Positions 55,009 through 64,000 of a DNA stretch of 64,000 nt are shown one piece after another. This DNA is from Adiantum capillus-veneris. Lineage: Eukaryota > Streptophyta > Polypodiopsida > Polypodiales > Pteridaceae. The translations under genes were made by a program, and so were the position numbers. Within the stretch, counting starts at the first letter, position 1. Each line of letters begins with the position of its first letter. Under the pieces are notes generated by a model. That model did no database searches. It had not been told where the DNA came from and saw nothing but the letters and a program-made list of their open reading frames with translations. The stretch lies in NCBI GenBank assembly GCA_014529385.2, contig CM043942.1, forward strand, positions 56,979,340-57,043,339, read 5' to 3'.

Positions 55009-55233
55009 TGTATGTAAAATAGGAGATGAGAATCAATTTTGTTGAACTTGTTCACTTCGAAAATGCTGCTACAGAAACACTTTCTATAACTCTGAAAATT
55101 TCTGTGTTTACATCAATGCGTAGAGGACTTCGTGCTCTTCGATTGAGGCTATAGATCACCCAAATCGGAGTTCGGATGAAGAAGTTATGATCAAAAGAGT
55201 GGACTGCTGTCTACTAGGTCAAAAAACGGCTGC

Positions 55234-55236
<3 letters not shown>
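55009..55236 (-). other. 5' untranslated region of LINE
   Basis: 228 nt between (GA)n and the ORF1 ATG, no coding. It presumably contains an internal promoter, which cannot be recognised from sequence. Confidence 0.6.

Positions 55237-55292
<56 letters not shown>
55237..55292. repeat. (GA)n microsatellite at 5' end of LINE
   Basis: About 28 GA units directly against the LINE 5' end, then ordinary sequence starting TTAAGCACCGG. Confidence 0.95.
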
Positions 55293-55295
<3 letters not shown>

Positions 55296-56194
55296 AGCAC
55301 CGGGAATAGAAAAAGAGGCAAAGGCTTTGATCAGGCGAGAGGGAGAGAGAATCTACTAAAGTATCTTTGATTTTCTCTTTTTTTTGGTTGTGGTGGAAAC
55401 ATACTACAATCCACATATTCCTATTAGACAAATTTTTGGAGATTCAATTTGTGTGCAAGTCTTATTTTATTCAATCGCACTCTGTAGCAATGGCTCACAA
55501 TTGAGCTCAGAACCTTGAATGTTAGACAAAGACACTAGCCTAAACCATTGTAGCGCAAGAGGGGGCCCTAGTATATGAGCCTTGCATGATTAAAAGAAAT
55601 CACACTACACCTGCACCACCGCATGGCAGTCTCCTCATTCATGCAGACTCCATGTTTGTGCAACCTCCTTTGCCACTTGCCTCCCTCACCAGGGCTACCA
55701 CTTTTCATCACTTTGCCTTTTTCCATTTCATCCAAATGCATGTATCTTCCAAGATATTTCCTAATAAACCAATTCCCAAAATTTGAACCACATAACTATG
55801 TGCTTTTTCATAAGCAAGTTAATAATGAGGATACAAGCTTGTCAATACCACTTTGTGATTAATACAAATTTACAATAGATATAGATACTTGGATTTGCTG
55901 ATGTTAGATACACCTTACAACAAATCGACATGGTTAATGCTTGAGACTTGGAATTGTTAATCCTAGTCTTTACACTAGAGGTAAGACTCTACTGCTACAA
56001 GTCATGACCACAATCACTTTGGAGGGATGTAGATGACCAACATTCTCCCAAAATGTTGATGATGATTAGGATGACAATTGGTAATGTATTTTCCCCTCTC
56101 ACTCTAGCCCACCTTCTTCATTCAACCACTACCTCTTCTTCTAATGACACTGATTGAATCATTCTCTGCTTGGCTCATAATAAGGTTCTTTCCA

Positions 56195-56225
<31 letters not shown>

Positions 56226-56673
56226 ATGAAGAGTTTCAATCATAATAGATTGCATAATATTAATAATGTCTCCCTACCTCTATATCATGCTTGTGTCACA
56301 CTAGAGACAACTAGAGACTAGGGCATATCACCATCCTTTATTATATGGGGACAACCTATGTGGAACCTTGGACATGCAAGAAAGAGGAGGAGTGCATAAC
56401 TTGGTGGTTGTCAATAGTCCCATTGACAACACAATTATCTTGAAAAGACAAGAGAGGAGGAGGGTATAACTTGGTGGTTGTCAGTAGTGCCATTGACAAC
56501 ATACTTGAGTTTGAAAAGGCAAGAGAGAGGAGGAGAGAGGAGGAGATAGATGTTGTCAATAGGGTAGTGAAACAATGGGTACAATGGCTACACAAGATTC
56601 TATGCAGGGGTAGTTGCATCCATGTCATGGGACAACCATGGATGTTAACCCAAAATGTCGGGAACTCAATTTT
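55293..56673. other. Unassigned sequence with CT-rich tract
   Basis: No gene is recognised. It includes an imperfect (CT)n at about 56198-56225. Small frames near 55586-55862 lack any family signal. Confidence 0.5.
56378..56520. repeat. Tandem duplication of ~71-bp unit
   Basis: Two copies (56378-56449 and 56450-56520) share GAGGAGG, TATAACTTGGTGGTTGTCA and CCATTGACAACA with several differences. Confidence 0.85.
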
Positions 56674-57023
56674 TGTTGAAGATGATGAGACAGGAAACAG
56701 AAGGAAGATAGCAACTCAGAGTAGGAAGAAGATGGAGAAGGAGAAGACAATGAAATAGGAGGAAACAGAAGGAAGATAGCAGCTTAGAGTAGGAAGAAGA
56801 TGGAGAAGGAGAAGACACAGAGCTTGCGTACGAGATCTCTGTAGTCTATCTTCTGTATTAGAATAATAGAGTATTAGTATTTACAAACTAGAGCTACAAA
56901 GCTTATATGAGACCCTAAGAGATAAGGTGTCCTTTCACACCAGATGTCTAGGGGGAAAAACCAGTGGGACAAAAGTGCCCCTAGTGAAGCGCGTATACAC
57001 ACTAACACTACTACATGTCTACA
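56674..57023 (-). repeat. 3' LTR of copia element
   Basis: 350 bp, TGTTGAAG to GTCTACA in plus-strand reading. A GAAACAGAAGGAAGATAGCA-containing block of about 69 bp is present twice in tandem (near 56692-56756 and 56761-56820), once in the other LTR. The duplication arose after integration. Confidence 0.93.
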
Positions 57024-57034
57024 AATCCCCCCTG
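57024..57034 (-). promoter_or_regulatory. Polypurine tract of copia element
   Basis: Minus strand CAGGGGGGATT immediately before the 3' LTR, the expected plus-strand priming site. Confidence 0.8.
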
Positions 57035-57868
57035 TAGTGATAGTGTGATCCGTACATGGTAGCAGATCATCATGTGTATGAGAGTAAGGCCAAAGCTTTT
57101 CGGAAAGCTTCAAACTTTTCTCGTGATAACGCCTTCGTAATAGATGTGCAATGTTATCTGTGTAGGACAGTAAGTTAGTGTGATCTCCCTTGCATGTAGC
57201 CTTTCCCTGACATAGTGGTAGTGAACCTCTATGTGCTTTGTTCTTGCATGAAATACTGGATTCCTTGCAACTGCCATAGCACTCTGACTGTCAGTGAAAA
57301 TGGTGGTGTGTGTCCGTTGACATCACAAAGATCTGCCAATAACCTGCGTATCTATACACAATCAACTATTGTCGTGAAAGCTGCCCTGTACTTAGCTTCA
57401 CAAGTTGGATGTAGCCACTGTGGGTTGCTTCTTGCTTAGCCAAGATATACATGCATTTCCCAAGAAAAAACAATTCCCACTTGTGGAATGTCATATGTCA
57501 AAATCACCAGCCCAATCTGAATCGCTGTAACCAAGAAGTTGCATAGAACTGTGCTTTCCATACATATCCCCCCTTGGAAAGAACATGGAAAGATTAGGGG
57601 TACCTGAAAGGTAACGAAGTATGCGCTTCACAGCCTGCCAATGATGCATACCTGGGCTGTACATAAATCTGCTTGCTTGTGAAACCCCAAATTGAATGTC
57701 TGGATGAGTGTTGCCTGCCAAATATATCAAGCAACCAACCACTGATCCGTAAGTATATACATCAAAAGGTTCTCCAGCATCGTGCATGCTCAACTTTGAT
57801 CCAGTTTCTACGGGTGTAGAGATTGGTTTACAATTTTTCATACCAAACTTGTCCAAAATTTTATGCAA
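57035..57868 (-). pseudogene. pol: Copia RNase H and RT end
   Basis: The open stretch 57868-57491 has KPISTPVETGSKLSMHD, SVVGCLIYLAGNTHPDI, HHWQAVKRILRYLSGTPN and GYSDSDWAGD, the standard copia RT-to-RNase H passage. A stop follows at 57491. Farther on, degenerate RNase H sequence in shifting frames runs to the polypurine tract. Confidence 0.92.
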
Positions 57869-57877
57869 ATATTTTGC

Positions 57878-58528
57878 CTACAACATGTATATGCCATCCT
57901 CTGATTGTACAAATTGAATACCCAAGTAATAATGTAGCAAACCAAGATCAGACATCTCAAAGGTTTTTCTCAAAGCATATTTAAACGCTTCAATTTCATC
58001 TGTAGTATTGCCTGTAAGAAGCATATCATGCACATAAAGTGTTAGCATAATGAGAACTCTATCTCTCTTTTTGACATACAAAGTACTTTTTGTTGGACTA
58101 TTCTGAAATCCCTGGCCAATCAAATAAGTATGTATCTTCTCATACCATGCTCTTGGAGCCTGTTTGAGACCATACAAAGCTTTACGCAATCTACATACCT
58201 TTTGCTCTTGACCTTTTACAACAAAACCACTTGGTTGACTTACATAAACTTCTTCCTGCAAATCACCATTCAAAAAAGCAGTTTTGATATCCAACTGATG
58301 CACTTTCCAACCATGATGAGCAGCAATTGCAACTAGTGATCTAACTGTGGACGCACGAGAAGTAGGAGCAAAGGTTTCATCATAATCTATGCCTTTCTGT
58401 TGCGCATAGCCTTTTGCCACAAGCTTTGCTTTGTATTTGTCAACAGTACCATCTTGTTTCCTTTTTACCTTAAATACCCACTTTGTACCAATAGGCTTTT
58501 TACCTGTAGGCAAGTCCATAGATCCCAT
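57878..58528 (-). pseudogene. pol: Copia reverse transcriptase
   Basis: Motifs in order: KPIGTKWVFKVKRKQDG, YKAKLVAKGYAQQKGIDYDE, VHQLDIKTAFLNGDLQEEVY, CRLRKALYGLKQAPRAWY, and LTLYVHDMLLTG at the catalytic site. YVHD replaces YVDD, removing one catalytic Asp. The upstream end is out of frame with the integrase tail (58818-58465), and a stop follows EDGIYML at 57878. Confidence 0.93.
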
Positions 58529-59543
58529 GTATGATTCTTATGAATAGAATCAATTTCTTGCTGCATAGCATCTTTCCACTGAAAAAACTCTAAAGCTTGT
58601 TCAAATGAATCAGGCTCATATGCATCACAAAGAGTGCTAAAGCAAGCCAAATCTACTTGCTCTCTGCCAAAAGTAGTACCATCACGTGTTTTTCGTGGTA
58701 ACGGTGCATCCAACTTGCTATCCTGCAAAGTTTTTTGAACCCATTTAGGCAAGGTTATTTCTTCCCTGAGAACTTTTTGCTCTTCACGCACAATTTCCTC
58801 TACATCATGAGGTGTCACATGCTGATCAAAAGAATGATCAAGATTATCAACCTATTGTGATTCTTGATTCTCCACAAAAGAAGGAAGCAAACCTTCAAAT
58901 ACATCATGTGTCTGCATATGAGGTACATCAAAAGCAACCATAGGTTGAGCAGTAGTTTCTGCAAAAATTACATCACGACTTTCAAAAATCTTGTTTGTAG
59001 CAGGATGTAAAGTATATAACCTTTACTTCCACTACTATACCCCACAAATATACATTTGATTGCCTTATCATCAAGCTTCCCACGTAACTGTTGAGGGATG
59101 TGAGCATAAGCAAGACAACCAAAAACACGAAGATAACTGACTGAAGGTTTTCTGTCATACCAAGCTTCATATGGAGTAATGGTCTTCAAGGTATGAGTAG
59201 GACACCTGTTCAAAACATGTGTTTCACAAGCAACTGCCTCCATCCATAGCTTATGAGGCAAACTCTTAGCCCTGAGCATACATCTAGCCGTCTCCATTAA
59301 AGACCTGTTCTTCCTTTCTGCAACACCATTCTGTTGTGGTGTGTATGGCATAGTGCATTGGTGTTTAATGCCTTTCTTTCCCAAAAAATCCTTAAATGCA
59401 CCTGACATGTATTCACCTCCTCGATCGGTACGAAGAGTCTGTACTTTGCAACCTGTTTCATTTTCAACCATGGCGACAGAATGTTGAAAAATTGCAAACA
59501 CATTTGACTTTGCTTTGAGTAGATACACCCAACAAAACATCAA
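58465..59543 (-). pseudogene. pol: Copia integrase and tail
   Basis: 59543-58968 holds the core: CWVYLLKAKSNVFAIFQ, QTLRTDRGGEYMSGAFKDFL, PYTPQQNGVAERKNRSLMETAR, so the D and E of the DDE triad are visible; the first Asp lies at a damaged junction near 59530. GYSSGSKGYILY follows, then a frameshift near 59020. The 58818-58465 block is the linker before RT (QALEFFQWKDAMQQEIDSIHKN), also frame-shifted near 58510. Confidence 0.92.
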
Positions 59544-59556
59544 TGAAGGTCACAAA

Positions 59557-60567
59557 TTAAAGGCTGTTTCCCATAGATGGCGTCCTCATAGGACCACATT
59601 CATCACTGTGTACAAGCTGCAACTTTCGTGTCCCTCTAACTGAACCATCCTGCGAAAATGCAAATCTGTGCATCTTTCCAAGAACGCAACCTTCACATAC
59701 ATGTCTTGGTGGCATCTCCAATAAAGACAAATCATGCACCATATTATGACGTTGTAAAGTCATCAAACTGCCATAACCAACATGCCCAAATCTAGCATGC
59801 CACAACTCAGCATCCTGCATGGCCCGAGTCTTTGTTTCTGCAATACATACCTGAATCTGCTTTTCATAACGATCTAGCACATATAGTCCATTTTCCAGTG
59901 TACCTGTAGTGATAAGAGAATAACCATTCTCTCGATCTCATACAACACGTCTGTCATCCTCAAAAATGACCCGAAGACCATTTTTTGCAAGAGAGAATAC
60001 AGACAACAAATTCTTCTTGATCCCTGGAACATATAAGACATCTGGCAAGCATAAATCAGAACAATCTGAAATGGTAATCAAAATCTTACCAACGCCTTTG
60101 ATTGGATAAGAAGCATTATTTGCACATGTCACCTTCTTTCCTGTTGGAGCTGCATCCAATGAACAAAACAAATCCTTCCTTGAAGTAATATGCCTGGATG
60201 CACCACTATCAAAGTACCAAATCATTTGTGTCTCGTCAACACTGTAAGCAGAAAAATCTGAACATACTAAGAAAGCATAAGAATCCTGCACAAAGTTTGC
60301 AGACTCTTCTTTAGCTGTAGAAGAATCACTAGAAGCTGAAACAACCAAACTTGACTCTTTCTTCTTTTCTTTAGAAATTCGCTTTTTACACTCACTAATG
60401 TAGTGACCAGGTTTCTTGCAGTTGTGACATTTACCTTTCTTCTTGGACTTGTCGGAATCACCTTTAGACTTCTCTGAAGACTGTCCTCCACCAGACTTGG
60501 AGTGATGAGCACTCTCTTTACCCTTGTTTTTGTTCTGTACAACAAGAGCATGATCCATACCATCCAC
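59557..60567 (-). pseudogene. gag-pro: Copia zinc knuckle, protease and GAG-pre-integrase
   Basis: 60567-59938: basic linker, knuckle CHNCKKPGHYISEC (CX2CX4HX4C), protease site WYFDSGASRHITS (DSGA), then VLYVPGIKKNLLSV. A TGA at 59938-59940, from CGA by inference, splits it from 59880-59557, which has ELWHARFGHVGYGSL and CEGCVLGKMHR, the GAG-pre-integrase zinc region. Same frame across the stop. Confidence 0.93.
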
Positions 60568-60600
60568 CTATAAAGACTTGTTCTTACGTGATTGATCCTC

Positions 60601-61251
60601 CTACAATACCAAAGCCACTAACTCTTCAAAATGAAGAGGCTCAGGATTAGCTCGTAAAGACAGAGTCAAAGAAGTCTGAAAAGTCAAATAAGATGGTGGT
60701 AGTGAATTGAGTGTTTTGGAAACCAAGTCCTTCTCTGGAATCACTTTGTTAATGCTAAGAAATTGCTCTTTAAGATCCTTGATTTTTATAAGATTCTCGA
60801 CGATATCGTCACCTTCGTCCATCTGTATTTTGTCAAGTTGTTTCTTCAAAAACTCTATTCTGGCAGCGTTTCTTCCTCCAAACATAGCTTGCAGAGTGTC
60901 CCAAGCATCCTTAGAAGTTCTGCAAGATCTAATATGTGGTGTGATTGTCCTCTTTATGGTTAAGGCAATCACAGCCATAGCTTGTGCATCTTTAGTATCC
61001 CATTTCTTTTGCTCTGGAGTGACTTGTAAGGGTCCTGCACCAACAGCTGCACCACGACCAGGCGTGGCAGGTGCAATGATACCTTGAAGAACTTCATCTC
61101 CACATACATAATCCCACAATCTTTTACCAACCAAAATATTTTTGGCCATAAAAGACCAAAGAGAATAGTTGGTACTATCCAATTTGTCTTCGGATGTAAA
61201 CGCACCAAAAATCTCTTTCTCCGTAGATTGAGCCATACTGTGGATGCACAC
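60601..61251 (-). CDS. gag: Copia Gag (UBN2-type, broken from pro by two TAG stops)
   Basis: Starts with MCIHSMAQSTEKEIFGAFTSED. A gag-polypeptide of copia type follows (LDSTNYSLWSFMAKNIL, HIRSCRTSKDAWDTLQAMFGG, LNSLPPSYLTFQTSL). Two in-frame TAG codons (at 60601 and about 60570), probably from CAG, separate it from the knuckle-protease part. Confidence 0.9.
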   Translation of the reverse strand: MCIHSMAQSTEKEIFGAFTSEDKLDSTNYSLWSFMAKNILVGKRLWDYVCGDEVLQGIIAPATPGRGAAVGAGPLQVTPEQKKWDTKDAQAMAVIALTIKRTITPHIRSCRTSKDAWDTLQAMFGGRNAARIEFLKKQLDKIQMDEGDDIVENLIKIKDLKEQFLSINKVIPEKDLVSKTLNSLPPSYLTFQTSLTLSLRANPEPLHFEELVALVL

Positions 61252-61620
61252 AAGAGAGCAAAAGAACCTCCAAGAGATTCACAAATCTCCTCTCCAATGC
61301 AAGAAAAACTCTACACAAAATCTCAGCACAAAGCTAAGACAAGCTGTTTCCCAAAAGAACTGTTTACTTGAAGAAAATCTGTCAAAAAGCACACCCTCTT
61401 GATCTAAATGCCTCCGAAAAGTAACTTCTGCTACGCTGCTCAGAACAAAATTCTGAGGGCTCGAACGGCTTCAAAAGGGGGTAAAACCTTAGGTCGCCTT
61501 TTGAGAATACTCCCGGAACGTCGAGGATGATCCCACGAGAAAATTTTCCGAAAACTGCCTGAAAACTGCGATTGCGCGCGCGGACGCAAAAACGCAAGTA
61601 GAGGCCTTGGAAATCACCTT

Positions 61621-61632
61621 GCTCTGATACCA
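61621..61632 (-). promoter_or_regulatory. Primer binding site, initiator tRNA-Met (copia)
   Basis: GCTCTGATACCA on the plus strand, two bases from the 5' LTR, is the exact iMet site. Confidence 0.95.
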
Positions 61633-61634
61633 AT

Positions 61635-61913
61635 TGTTGAAGATGATGAAACAGGAAACAGAAGGAAGATAGCAACTCAGAGTAGGAAGAAGATGGAGAA
61701 GGAGAAGACATAGAGCTTGCGTACGAGATCTCTATAGTCTATCTCTCTGTATTAGAATAATAGAGTATTTACAAACTCAGAGCTACAAAGCTTATATGAG
61801 ACCCTAAGAGATAAGGTGTCCTTTCACACCGGATGTCCAGGGGGAAAAACTCAGTGGGACAAAAGTGCCCCTGGTGAAGCGCGTATACACACTAACACTA
61901 CTACATGTCTACA
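61635..61913 (-). repeat. 5' LTR of copia element
   Basis: 279 bp matching 56674-57023 without the 69-bp duplication. A minus-strand CATATAAG at 61791-61798 is a possible TATA element. It is flanked outside by ATTTT. Confidence 0.94.
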
Positions 61914-64000
61914 ATTTTATGTGTGGCTGTTGTGGAAAACGTAGAATACAACCAACCAAAGATATTATGAATGCAATATTCTTTGTGTTGTAGAGGTTAT
62001 ATTATTCTAGGAATCAACTCTCCTAACTTGCATGTATAGATTCTTTCAAATTTGTAGATTAAAAGAACCCTAATTTTTCTCTTGTGGAAAATCAAGATAA
62101 CCAAGTTTGCAACCTAACAATAGCTACGACAGTAATTGTACACAAGAAACCTAAATTTCTTCTAAAGAGATATTAGACCTTGGATATTAATAGTGTTTTT
62201 GGACAGAAATTTTAAAAGACAATCCATGTTTTTTGAAGTTACTAATTTTAACTATACTGCCTATTATATTGTCAATATTTATATTATGAGTTGAAAAAGT
62301 CATAGTGAGGGCGAGCTTTTTGAAATGGGGCCTCTAAACCCAAACCAATGGGCCTACCCTCACAAAATGTTCGTAAAGAGGTACGCACACTACTTGGGGC
62401 GCCACCTTCTTTTGGGAGTGGAGAAGGAAACCAATCAAAATAACACAATCACTCACACCACCCTCAAGCAACACACTTTGAAAACTCCCTTACTCTATAT
62501 ACACTTTGGACACTTGAACACCATCAACGATTATGCAACCCAATGCCGTGCATCAAAATGAAATATGCAATTTGTGGAATAGCATTCACCTTCTCCCCAT
62601 AAGAATACCCATAATACATCCAAACTCTTCCTCTCTCAAGCACTCATCAAAAAATCATGCGCACAAGACTTGCCTCTCAAACACACAAGAGAATCACTTA
62701 CATCAAACTAACGCACTTTGCATAGAGAGCTCATCTCCATCTATGCAATGCCGTGACACAAATAAAATCACCATGAGAGGTAGCCACATGCATATGTAAT
62801 GAAGCAAAAGAGAGTTGGAGTGAGAAATTTCTTTAGACCAATTGAATAAGTGTGGAGAAACAAACCAATGATAAATTGAGAATAGAACACTTACTTGATT
62901 TCTCGCACACCTTTTAAGGGGAGGACAGACGCTGGCTAGCCATCACGAATTGCGACACTTGAAAGTTTTGAAGATGATTTCATGATCATTAACATAACCA
63001 TGAGAGAGATCATGATGTATTTACAAGTTATTGAGGTGCTACAAATGATTTATTGGGTTGATGGAGTAAGAGATTGTAGAATGGAAAGAGTGGAGAATAG
63101 AGTTTGCACTTCCTCCAAAGAGGAGGGTTAGGAGGGAGGATGTGAAAGAGGGAGAGTTGGGGTTTTCTCTACTATTGATCAAGAAACAACATGAAGTTGA
63201 AAATATAGGTGTGTGTCCTTGAGTCTCTCCAAGGGGGGCTATTTATAGTTGTGTAGGAGTGGGATTATGCTACACTTAATTAGAGTAAGTGATTAGACCT
63301 AATTAAGTGTCCTTTGACCACTCATTGAATATTGGACATAAAAGGGACTATTTATTCACCAAAAATATCATTTTAGATCGTGAAGGCTCCATAGGGGTGC
63401 ATAATGTAGGTGGGCCCCACCATGAGGCCCTACGGGTGGCTCCTGCGGGGTATCTCAACTTGTTTGTCTTGGCATTTAGAAAGCATCTTTAGGTTGGTCC
63501 CATCACATGCAAGTGACCTTGAACACTCATTGCTCTTCTAGAATATGAGTAGGGGAAAAATAAGATCTCACCCTCTTGATTTACTTGATTTACAGTTCCC
63601 TTTTGCTGCGAATCTGACAGATTTACACTATTTTGACCATAACTTTTGTAGCTCGGAACGACACGCTTCAAAAGGCAAAATTGGCCTTCTCAACATGTTT
63701 GATATGAATTTGGACTATTCTTCACGCCCATGCACCAAGGAGTTCGTTTTGGAAGGTCCACACTAGGCTAGGGAACCTTTTGCTTCCAAGTCTTCTTGTA
63801 TGGGCCCTTTGCTTGTATACATCCAAGGGAAATCATGCTTTTTCAAAAGGCTATGATGCTTAAACAAATAGAGGAGGGCCCAATATTATTTGCTTGTGAA
63901 AAGAATGTACAATTGGAGTCTTTTTGAAAGGAGAGAAACTATATGTATATTCTTAAGAGATATTGGGCCACCTATGTAGGGGGCATAGAAGACTTGTAGA
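61914..64000. other. Unassigned sequence to window end
   Basis: About 2.1 kb with no protein domain. Frames of 60-88 codons (for example 62325-62561, 62533-62799) show no family signal. A stretch with GACCATAACTTTTGTAGCTC near 63629 resembles phrases in leaders and LTRs of plant elements, so this may be the edge of another one. No termini or duplications were found. Confidence 0.5.

Larger units (their letters stand above)
50620..55236 (-). mobile_element. Nearly full-length LINE flanked by (GA)n
   Basis: A 4.6-kb minus-strand non-LTR retrotransposon with ORF1 (55008-54058), ORF2 (54057-50664) and a 3' end reading AATAAAATCTATCTATCTA in element orientation, with no poly(A). Both borders are long (GA)n runs (50535-50619 and 55237-55292), that is (TC)n in the element's orientation. 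ORF2 has APE endonuclease, RT and a C-terminal Cys/His motif. ORF1 with a coiled coil and a RRSKNIVIRGIPEE block resembles L1/Tx1-type ORF1. ORF2 has four frameshifts, so this copy is inactive. Confidence 0.9.
56674..61913 (-). mobile_element. Ty1/copia retrotransposon, complete but decayed
   Basis: A 5.2-kb minus-strand element: LTRs 56674-57023 and 61635-61913, iMet primer site 61621-61632, polypurine tract next to 57023, and a perfect target duplication ATTTT (56669-56673 and 61914-61918). Order is gag, protease, integrase, RT, RNase H, as in copia. LTRs differ by roughly 3 percent plus a 69-bp duplication in the 3' LTR. Stops and frameshifts throughout make it inactive. Confidence 0.95.

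Noticed and set aside
62325-62799. Two short plus-strand frames near 62.5 kb as genes
   Set aside because: No domain, no codon bias visible, typical chance length for this composition.

Overview
The window is nuclear DNA from a land plant and is almost entirely transposable elements. The evidence is Ty3/gypsy and Ty1/copia elements with plant-type primer sites, an RNase H-integrase-chromodomain pol, many (GA)n, (CT)n and (AC)n runs, and one gene-like ORF with a possible GT-AG intron. I saw no bacterial operon, rRNA, tRNA gene or CRISPR array. The LINE type (coiled-coil ORF1 plus APE-type ORF2) and the general look of the gag proteins remind me of fern or other non-flowering plant genomes; that is inference from memory.

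Layout. 1-4742: 5' half of a minus-strand gypsy element (gag, a long leader, PBS, 5' LTR) whose leader carries an array of palindromes. It sits in the LTR of 4743-7272, a truncated minus-strand chromovirus (copy 3). 7273-11900: unassigned sequence, degenerate ORFs, CT microsatellites and a chromovirus gag-protease fragment. 11931-21770: a plus-strand gag-like reading frame split by a young, complete 8.9-kb minus-strand LTR element (12175-21036) that has gag and protease but no reverse transcriptase or integrase.

21771-40695: a decayed plus-strand copia element split twice. Chromovirus copy 1 (plus, 21881-30682) sits in its RT, and copy 2 (minus, 31800-40418) sits in its RNase H. Copy 2 holds a solo LTR (33465-34176). 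Target-site duplications support each step. 40697-41850: a LINE 3' fragment. 42212-42689: a hairpin (foldback) element. 42799-43579: the only plausible host gene, encoding a coiled-coil protein with a mitochondrial-type N-terminus. 43580-50534: mostly degenerate retroelement pieces, low-complexity DNA and a 330-bp tandem duplication. 50620-55236: a nearly full-length minus-strand LINE bordered on both sides by (GA)n. 56674-61913: a complete but decayed minus-strand copia element. 61914-64000: nothing recognised.

The strongest candidates for something undescribed are the palindrome array in the gypsy leader, the large gag-protease-only element with four zinc knuckles and WVPK motifs, and a plant LINE apparently inserted in a (TC)n microsatellite. 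All divergence figures are estimates by eye.
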